From contig JAAUPU010000250.1 in assembly GCA_012032975.1 (NCBI GenBank), positions 1 through 5,646 on the forward strand: DNA of 5,646 nucleotides, written 5' to 3'. Both the position numbers and the translations under genes were made by a program. The stretch comes from Caldilineaceae bacterium (GTDB lineage: Bacteria > Chloroflexota > Anaerolineae > Caldilineales > Caldilineaceae). The notes beneath the pieces were generated by a model. The model saw only the letters and a list, made by a program, of their open reading frames with translations. It was not told the DNA's origin and searched no databases. The first letter of the stretch is position 1. Each line of letters starts with the position of its first letter. Positions 1-5,241 of this stretch are shown in pieces.

Positions 1-1
1 T

Positions 2-309
2 GAACACGGACGACTGGATCAGCGCCGCGCCGCCCTCACCGCCCTCTCCCCCGTCACCGCCGGATTGCCCGGGGCCCGTTCCGCCCTGACCGTCCGGCGC
101 GACTGGTCGGAGAAAAAGGATCCGCTGGCAGCGCCGAAAAGCCACACCCGCTTTTCCTCACCAGTCTCGACCCGAAAGAAAAAGCCCGCTCGACGCGTGC
201 CGTGCGCGAACACTGGTCGGTGGAAAACCGCAACCACCACAAACGCGACGCCAGCGCCTGGCAGGAAGACCGCCACCGTCATCGCAAACCCAACGCCGCG
301 CTCAATCTG
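2..309 (+). pseudogene. ISAs1-family transposase, C-terminal remnant (frameshifted, both ends missing)
   Basis: Starting at base 2, the frame reads EHGRLDQR, then a GLPGARSALTVRRDW segment, as far as SHTRF (codons to 154). Reading then continues one frame back from 154 as FLTSLDPKEKAR, then VREHWSVENRNHHKRDA, then EDRHRHRKPNAALNL. This matches the C-terminal half of ISAs1-family DDE transposases: the HGR..R block, the fLTSL block, and the block HWxxEN-xxHxxRD-xxxED. The Glu of SVEN (codon 223-225) is, from family knowledge, the expected third catalytic acidic residue. The remnant starts upstream of the window and stops about 10-15 residues short of a normal C terminus, where beta-helix sequence takes over. 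No terminal inverted repeat or target duplication is visible. The break at the TTTT run (152-155) is repaired by one added T. The family call is from recalled motifs, not a search. Confidence 0.82.
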
Positions 310-1755
310 GACGACTCCGCCTTCCTCCACAACAGTGCGCACGCAGACGGCGGCGGGGCGTATGGCTTCACCTTCGCCAACGCGATAGACACACTCTTCA
401 AAGAAAACCAGAGCTTGACTGAGGATGGTGGCGGGCTATATGCCGGCTTTTCGCTGAACCTCACCGGCGCCCAATTCATCAGCAACAGCGCGGTCGGCGC
501 CGGCGGCGGTGCGCGTTCCCTCGGCGCGGCCAGCGCGGCCAACAGCCATTTCGAACGCAATGCCAGCACAGGCTTTGGCGGCGGCGGGTTGAGCGCCTTC
601 ACCACACTGAGCCTGACCAATACCTTCTTCCTCTCCAACAGCGCGCAGACGAGGGCAGGCGGCGCATTTGCCAATGGTGTCATGACGGTGGTGGGGAGCC
701 GCTTTCAGAGCAATGTAGCCACCCTGGACGAAGGCGGCGGGCTGTACGCCTTCTCCACGCTGCGGTTGGAGAGCAGCCAATTCCTGGGCAACAAGGCAAG
801 CACGTCGGGCGGCGGCCTTTTCCTTTTCCACGACTCTGGCGGGGCCAGCCAAATCGTCAACAGCCTCTTTGCCCGCAACCGGGCCGGCAACGGAATGGGT
901 GATGCGCTCTATCTGATCTCACCTGGCGCCTCCGGTTCGGTCGACGTGATTTTCACCACAGTCGCCTCGCCCACCCTCTCCAGTGGTTCAGCCATTGAGG
1001 TTGGGGCAGGCAATGTGTCGATCACCGACACCATCGTGACCAACCATGCAGTGGGAGTCCGACAGAGCGGCGCCGCGGTGGTTGGCCAGGACTACAACCT
1101 CTTTTCTGGCAACACGGCCAACACAGCCGGCAACGTGGGTGGAAGCGCCAACACACGTGTCGGGCCGCCAGCCTTTGCCGATCCCGCCGGCGATGACTAC
1201 CATCTGACCGCCGCGTCGAATGCCGTCGACGCGGGCGTCGATCTCGGTGTCGCTGTCGACTTCGAGGGCGATGCTCGTCCACAGGGCGGCGGCTTCGACA
1301 TGGGCTACGATGAGAGTCCCTTCACTGCGCCCGCGCCCCTGCTCTCCATCCGAAAGCTGGTCAGCGATGGCAGTCCACAAATCGGCGACGTCATCACCTA
1401 CACGATTGTAGCCAGCAACGCTGGCAACGGCGCGGCCACGGGCGCAGTGATCTCGGACACGCTGCCGGCCGGCCTTACGTTGGTCGGCAGCTCGGTCAGC
1501 CTGACGCCACCCGGTGCGGGTCTCATTGGCCCACCACCCCATCTGGTCACCGCGCTAGCCATTGCTCCGGGAACATCGGTGACGCTCACCGTCCAGGCGA
1601 CCGTGAACGTGGGTACAGGCGGTCAGACGCTCACCAACACGGCGCAGCTCACGGCCGCCCAAGCAGGGACGGTCTACACAGACTCGGCGGTCGTGACCGT
1701 CGACCAAGCGACGCCAGAAGAGTACAAGACCTTCCTGCCGCTGATTGTCCGGTGA
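202..1755 (+). CDS. Secreted Pmp-like parallel beta-helix protein with DUF11 domain, 5' end lost to a transposase fusion
   Basis: The frame is open from base 4; GTG at 202 is only the first plausible start, and it lies inside transposase sequence. Counting from it (517 residues), residues 1-36 are transposase-derived. Residues 35-235 hold about six repeats pairing an FxxN(S/x)A element with a GGG(A/L) element, as in chlamydial Pmp-type right-handed beta-helix proteins. Residues 295-372 contain YNLF, the DYHLTAASNAVDAG segment and a FDMGYDE end, typical of the domain closing such helices (choice-of-anchor Q type). Residues 381-500 form one DUF11-like beta-sandwich (SIRKLVSDG, GDVITYTIVASNAGNG, ISDTLPAGL). 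The protein ends in YKTFLPLIVR, a tail I associate with exported Chloroflexota proteins. The role is probably cell-surface or extracellular; the ligand is unknown. No signal peptide remains because the N terminus is missing. Domain order is confident; function is not. Confidence 0.85.
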   Translation: MREHWSVENRNHHKRDASAWQEDRHRHRKPNAALNLDDSAFLHNSAHADGGGAYGFTFANAIDTLFKENQSLTEDGGGLYAGFSLNLTGAQFISNSAVGAGGGARSLGAASAANSHFERNASTGFGGGGLSAFTTLSLTNTFFLSNSAQTRAGGAFANGVMTVVGSRFQSNVATLDEGGGLYAFSTLRLESSQFLGNKASTSGGGLFLFHDSGGASQIVNSLFARNRAGNGMGDALYLISPGASGSVDVIFTTVASPTLSSGSAIEVGAGNVSITDTIVTNHAVGVRQSGAAVVGQDYNLFSGNTANTAGNVGGSANTRVGPPAFADPAGDDYHLTAASNAVDAGVDLGVAVDFEGDARPQGGGFDMGYDESPFTAPAPLLSIRKLVSDGSPQIGDVITYTIVASNAGNGAATGAVISDTLPAGLTLVGSSVSLTPPGAGLIGPPPHLVTALAIAPGTSVTLTVQATVNVGTGGQTLTNTAQLTAAQAGTVYTDSAVVTVDQATPEEYKTFLPLIVR

Positions 1756-1821
1756 GGCTCGTCGTCGACCCGACAAGCTTGGCAAAGAATGACGCGGTTT
1801 CTCCTGTCAAGGTTTGTGGCT

Positions 1822-1845
1822 GGGTGGCAGGGTGACAGGGCGACT
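1822..1845 (+). repeat. Degenerate 8-bp tandem repeat, three units
   Basis: Three consecutive octamers, GGGTGGCA, GGGTGACA and GGGCGACT, lie between the beta-helix and lipoprotein genes. They are too short to be a structural RNA. The pattern resembles the short GGGTGACA-type tandem repeats I recall from intergenic DNA of Chloroflexota and cyanobacteria; no function is implied. Confidence 0.4.
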
Positions 1846-1894
1846 GCTCTCTCAGCTCATCATGCATGGCGTTTGCCCCAGCAGTGGGCATAAC

Positions 1895-1923
1895 GTGCCA
1901 CGATCGGCAGAAGCTGATACAAT
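1895..1923 (+). promoter_or_regulatory. Putative sigma-70 promoter of the lipoprotein gene
   Basis: TACAAT at 1918-1923 matches the -10 consensus at five of six positions and is preceded by TGA, giving an extended -10. The -35 candidate GTGCCA at 1895-1900 matches TTGACA at four of six positions with a 17-base spacer. Transcription would start near 1930, leaving a leader of about 36 bases before the ATG at 1967. This is a sequence match only. Confidence 0.4.
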
Positions 1924-1956
1924 CTGGACGCTTTGATCCAGGAAATGAGTACCTAC

Positions 1957-1961
1957 GGGGG
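1957..1961 (+). promoter_or_regulatory. Ribosome binding site favouring the ATG at 1967
   Basis: GGGGG lies five bases before the ATG at 1967. The alternative GTG at 1961 overlaps this G run, and its nearest purine-rich site (AGGA, 1940-1943) is 17 bases away. The ATG is therefore preferred; the choice changes the protein by only two residues. Confidence 0.5.
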
Positions 1962-1966
1962 TGTGC

Positions 1967-3169
1967 ATGTTCGTGCGTTTGATGGTCTTGAGTCTGCCGG
2001 TGCTGCTGGTAGCCGGATGCTCGCTCTTTGGCGCAACTGGTCCAGAGGCGACGCCCACAGCGGAGGTCGCCACAGAGGTCGCAATGGTGCCCACCTTCAC
2101 GCCGACGGTTGCCGTTTCATCGCAGGGCGAAGCATCGGCTGTCGAAGTTACTGTCGAAGCTGCCGTCACGTCATCCCCTAGCGAGGTGGAAACAGCCGAG
2201 CTGTCGGTCCTCTTGCCAACGCCCACACCCCAGGAGAGCGGCAGCGAAGCACTTACTTCTGATGCGCCAGTTGGCGGCGAAGTCGATACGCCGCCCACCG
2301 ATTCGACCGGCGCTCAGTTGGTGGTGGAGGGCGAGATTGTTAACGTTCGCCAGGGACCAGGGATCGCCTACCCGACAGTGGGGACGGCTGGCGCCGGCGA
2401 TAGATACACGCTCACCGGGCGCAACGAGGCCGGCGACTGGTGGCAGGTCTGCTGCTTCAACGATACGCCAGGCTGGCTTTATGGTCCGCTCGTCGTGGTG
2501 CAACAGGCAGAAACAGTCGCTCTGGCGTCGAACATCCCGCCCGCGCCCACGCCAGTCCCCGCGGCCGTCGAAACGCCTACTGCAAGTGAACCTGAAGCGC
2601 CGCCAGAAGTTGCAGCGACTGAAGCGGAAGCCACGCCGTTACCAGCGGAGGAGCCGGCGGATCAACCTGTAGAGGCGCCGGCGCCAGCGGTCGTCGATAG
2701 CGGCACCGCCGGCGTCTTTGACCCGAACGCCCAGTATCACATCATTGGCTACCGCGTACTCGGCTACTATGAAAACAACGGCGGCATCTTCAACAACGGC
2801 GGCCAGCACATGATCTTCGTCAACGTGGTCGACGCCAACGGCAACGGCATTGACGGTGCAGTGGTCAAGAACGCGGTCGATGGCAACTTTCGGGATGTAG
2901 TGACCGGTCCCAAAGGACCAGGCCGCGCTGAGTTCGAGATGTTTGGCATGCCGAACAAACTCTATGTCGCCTCAGATCCGTCTGGACCCGTCACCAGTCA
3001 GGTCACCAATCAGATGGACACGGTCTGGCCCCACATCCCCGACATCGTGGGGCAGCTCGGCCCGGCGGAAGAAGAGTTCGCCATCTGCCCCACGGTCGAC
3101 GACCGCTGTGAGCCGCCCTTCTACCACGCGCATTGGTCGTACGAAGTCACCTTCCAAAAGACGAAGTGA
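1967..3169 (+). CDS. Lipoprotein with bacterial SH3 domain and a conserved-looking C-terminal beta domain
   Basis: The protein has 400 residues from the ATG at 1967 (402 from the GTG at 1961). Residues 1-18 are a lipoprotein signal peptide: an Arg, a hydrophobic stretch and the lipobox LVAGC with Cys18 as the lipidation site, so the protein should be exported and membrane-anchored. Residues about 19-115 are a low-complexity Thr/Pro/Glu/Val linker. Residues 117-178 are a bacterial SH3 (SH3_3-like) domain, recognised by VNVRQGPG, DRYTLTGRN, WWQV and GWLYGPLV; such domains often bind cell-wall peptides. A second Ala/Pro/Glu linker spans about 185-248. Residues about 252-400 form a compact domain with YHIIGYRVLGYYENNGG, FVNVVDANGNGIDGAVV and a final HWSYEVTF strand. 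This looks like an Ig or carboxypeptidase-regulatory-type beta-sandwich, with two Cys (374 and 381) that could form a disulfide. No catalytic motif was seen. It appears to be transcribed alone; function is unknown. Confidence 0.87.
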   Translation: MFVRLMVLSLPVLLVAGCSLFGATGPEATPTAEVATEVAMVPTFTPTVAVSSQGEASAVEVTVEAAVTSSPSEVETAELSVLLPTPTPQESGSEALTSDAPVGGEVDTPPTDSTGAQLVVEGEIVNVRQGPGIAYPTVGTAGAGDRYTLTGRNEAGDWWQVCCFNDTPGWLYGPLVVVQQAETVALASNIPPAPTPVPAAVETPTASEPEAPPEVAATEAEATPLPAEEPADQPVEAPAPAVVDSGTAGVFDPNAQYHIIGYRVLGYYENNGGIFNNGGQHMIFVNVVDANGNGIDGAVVKNAVDGNFRDVVTGPKGPGRAEFEMFGMPNKLYVASDPSGPVTSQVTNQMDTVWPHIPDIVGQLGPAEEEFAICPTVDDRCEPPFYHAHWSYEVTFQKTK

Positions 3170-3190
3170 CTCAGGCCGGCTCGTCCGGTC

Positions 3191-3216
3191 GCGCGGGGAT
3201 ATCGCGCGGGGATATC
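3191..3216 (+). repeat. Perfect 13-bp tandem duplication
   Basis: GCGCGGGGATATC occurs twice back to back (3191-3203 and 3204-3216), each copy ending in the palindrome GATATC. It starts 21 bases after the lipoprotein stop codon. It may be a slippage duplication or a paired protein-binding site; nothing in the sequence decides between them. Confidence 0.7.
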
Positions 3217-3340
3217 GTGCTGCGTTCGCACAGTGAGGCTTGCCGTCAACGAACCGCAGCACCCGCAGATTTGAGTGTGTTGAAGTGAGAACATCGTAAC
3301 AAAGGGGAAGCAGCATGTTGATCGGTTCCCGATCTCATCG

Positions 3341-3374
3341 CCTCGCCTGACGACAGACCTCGCCTGACTATAGA
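3341..3374 (+). repeat. 17-bp tandem repeat just upstream of the enolase-superfamily gene
   Basis: Two adjacent 17-base units (3341-3357 and 3358-3374) share CCTCGCCTGAC and differ at two positions in the remainder. The second unit ends 16 bases before the start codon at 3391. The position would suit an operator or an mRNA leader element, but simple duplication is equally possible. I see no convincing -35/-10 pair in the 3170-3390 gap. Confidence 0.6.
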
Positions 3375-3390
3375 CAAAGAGAGCAACCAC

Positions 3391-4654
3391 ATGCAGCCTA
3401 AGCTACGCGTCAAAGAGATCGAACGTATCACCCTCCGCGTCCCGTACACGCCGCGCGTGCAGCCCTGGAACGCGCTGCTGGTCCATCAATGGCAGATCGT
3501 CGAACTGATCCGCGTGACCACCGACGACGGGCTGGTCGGCTATGGCGAGACGCTGCCCCATTACACCTGGGGCACGGTGCCTGACGAGGCGATTGAGCGC
3601 GTCAAGGGCGCAATCCGGTGGAATTCCTCGGCGATGACTCGTTGGGTGCGGGGTTGCAGATGGCGATCTACGACGTCGTTGGCAAGGCGCTGGAGGTCCC
3701 GGTTCACCGGCTGTTCAACCTGCCGCAAGTGCGCGACTGGTGTCCGATTGCCTGGTGGAACACGAAGATGGGGCCGGAAGATCTGGCCGAGGAAGCCAAG
3801 GACGCGTTGAGCCAGGGCTACATCTTCCACAAGTTCAAGACGCGCCCCTGGATCGATGTCTTTGCCCAGGTCGAAGCGGTCAGCGCGGTGACGCCGCCCC
3901 ACTACCGGCTGGACCTGGACTGGAACAGCATGTTGCTCAACGTGGGCAACGCGACGCCGGTCCTGCAAAAGCTGGACGAATACGAACGGGTCTCGATCTA
4001 CGAAGGGCCGATTCCCCAACGCGATGTGGAGGGATTGCGCGAGTTGCGCCGCAAGGTGGCGCATCCTATCGCACTGCACTTTGGCGTGCCGCCCTTTCCC
4101 ACTGCGGTGCGCGAGGCGGTCTGTGATGGCTTTGTGATCGGCGGCGGTGTGGCCAATGTGCTGCGCCAGGGCACGCTGGCCGGCGAGTTCGAGAAACCCT
4201 TCTGGCTGCAACTGGTCGGCGTCGGGCTGATCACGGCATTGTCCGCGCATCTGGGTCGGTGCTGCCCTTTGCCCAGTGGCCCACCATCACCTGTCTCAAC
4301 AACTACAGCGACAGCCTGCTGGTCGAACCCCTGACCATCCGGGGCGGCTATTTGGCCGTGCCCGATGGACCAGGACTGGGTGTGGAGGTCAACGAGGACG
4401 CGATGGCGCGCTACAAGATGGAAGCGCCGTACAAGCTGGAAGAGGAGCGACATATCTTGTCGGTGGTCTGGCCAGGAGGACGGGTGGTTCACTTTGCCAA
4501 CATGCGCGACCATTGCTGGCCCCATTTCATGGCTGGCAACGACCCCGCGCAGGAACCGGGTGTGCGGCTGGAGGTGTGGAAGGACGACGGTTCGCCGGAG
4601 TGGAATGACCTCTACGCCCGAGTGATGAAAGGACCCGTCCGCAGCCAACGCTGA
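3391..4654 (+). CDS. Enolase-superfamily (mandelate racemase/muconate lactonizing enzyme-like) protein, frame broken twice
   Basis: The coding sequence is frame 1 from ATG 3391 to about 3606, frame 3 to about 4256, then frame 2 to the TGA at 4652-4654. Adding one G at each break (GGG at 3606-3608 and 4253-4255) restores 421 residues of seamless homology. Residues 1-115 form the N-terminal capping domain (IVELIRVTTDDGLVGYGE, DDSLGAGLQMAIYDVVGKAL). Residues about 118-335 form the barrel. A KxK motif (Lys148/Lys150, HKFK) and the first two Mg-ligand positions, Asp175 (RLDLDWN) and Glu205 (IYEGPIP), are present. The third ligand position carries His230, and the second catalytic Lys region reads VIGGG. 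About 80 residues follow the barrel (SVVWPGGRVVHFANM, WKDDGSPEWNDLY), beyond the usual family end. The expected role is sugar-acid or related carboxylate metabolism in the cytosol; the substrate cannot be assigned. A purine-rich AAGAGAG at 3377-3383 precedes the start. Confidence 0.85.
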
Positions 4655-4686
4655 TACCTGGAGGTCGAACGACATCAAGCAAGATC

Positions 4687-4726
4687 AAAAAAGCGCCCCG
4701 ATCCCGCGGAATCGGGGCGCTTTTTT
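4687..4726. terminator. Bidirectional Rho-independent terminator
   Basis: A perfect inverted repeat: AAAAAA (4687-4692), then GCGCCCCGAT (4693-4702), an eight-base loop, ATCGGGGCGC (4711-4720) and TTTTTT (4721-4726). It begins 32 bases after the enolase-superfamily stop codon and ends 11 bases from the GNAT stop codon on the other strand. With U tracts on either strand, it can end transcription of both convergent units. Confidence 0.95.
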
Positions 4727-4737
4727 CGAGACGATCT

Positions 4738-5241
4738 CTAGAGCCTCAGTCGCATGATCGGCAAATGGATGCCGCGTTGCTCGCGTTCGCCGATCTTCTC
4801 GAAGCCGTGGCGCTGATAGAAACGCTCGGCATGGGCCGTTTCCAACACAATCTGCTCGCAACGCTCTCGCATGGCGATCTCAATCGCGTGGTCGAGCAGC
4901 CGTTTGCCCAGGCCGCGACGCTGATGCTGTGCGCCCACCACCAGCGTCGTGATGCAGAGCACACGACCGTCTGGCGCATGGCTTGCGGTCGGGTTTTCGT
5001 CAAGCGCCGGCTCGCGCAACGTGGACCACTTTTCAGTCGTCAGATAGCCGATCAGGAGAGCATCGCCGTTTTCGTCAGCTTCTTCCAAAGCCACGCAACC
5101 TGTTGGAAAAACCGCAACCCGCGCCGCGATCACCTCTGGGCTTTCATCCGCGCCATAGATGCCAAAGACCTCGCTGTCCAGCGCAATCATGGATGGCAGA
5201 TCGGCCGTGGTCGCCGGACGGAGGATAGGCGCATCGTTCAG
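4738..5241 (-). CDS. GNAT-family N-acetyltransferase
   Basis: The protein has 167 residues if translation starts at CTG 5241-5239. It begins NDAPILRPATTADLPSM, the usual beta1-alpha1 opening of GNAT enzymes, which transfer an acetyl group from acetyl-CoA to an amine. Motif A is clear: ITTLVVGAQHQRRGLGKRLL, with the acetyl-CoA-binding QRRGLG loop at residues 107-112. Motif B is ERFYQRHGFEKIGE (about 139-152), with Tyr142 a possible general acid. The length is normal for the family. The start is odd: no in-frame ATG, GTG or TTG exists between codon 5397 and Met18, and sequence upstream of CTG is a shadow of the neighbouring gene. The CTG overlaps the creatininase stop as CTGA, and AAGGA lies six bases upstream, suggesting translational coupling. 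The acceptor substrate is unknown. Confidence 0.88.
   Translation of the reverse strand: MNDAPILRPATTADLPSMIALDSEVFGIYGADESPEVIAARVAVFPTGCVALEEADENGDALLIGYLTTEKWSTLREPALDENPTASHAPDGRVLCITTLVVGAQHQRRGLGKRLLDHAIEIAMRERCEQIVLETAHAERFYQRHGFEKIGEREQRGIHLPIMRLRL

Noticed and set aside
149..160. Programmed -1 frameshifting in the transposase
   Set aside because: There is no canonical slippery heptamer with a downstream structure, and the same kind of one-base loss occurs in two non-mobile genes nearby, so a sequence error is simpler.
436..852. Minus-strand open frame opposite the beta-helix repeats
   Set aside because: Its Ala/Gly/Arg-rich composition is explained by the repetitive GC-rich sense gene; no motif is visible.
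1756..1894. A terminator after the beta-helix gene
   Set aside because: I found no stable GC hairpin followed by a T tract in this gap.
2028..2672. 214-codon plus-strand frame overlapping the lipoprotein gene
   Set aside because: Its translation is Arg/Ser/Pro-rich and it overlaps a gene with a lipobox and SH3 domain in the other frame.
3561..4250. Long open frame of 229 codons on the minus strand across the enolase-superfamily gene
   Set aside because: It is antisense to clear enolase-superfamily homology, its translation is rich in Arg, His, Gln and Asp without recognisable motifs, and GC-rich DNA commonly leaves such shadows open.
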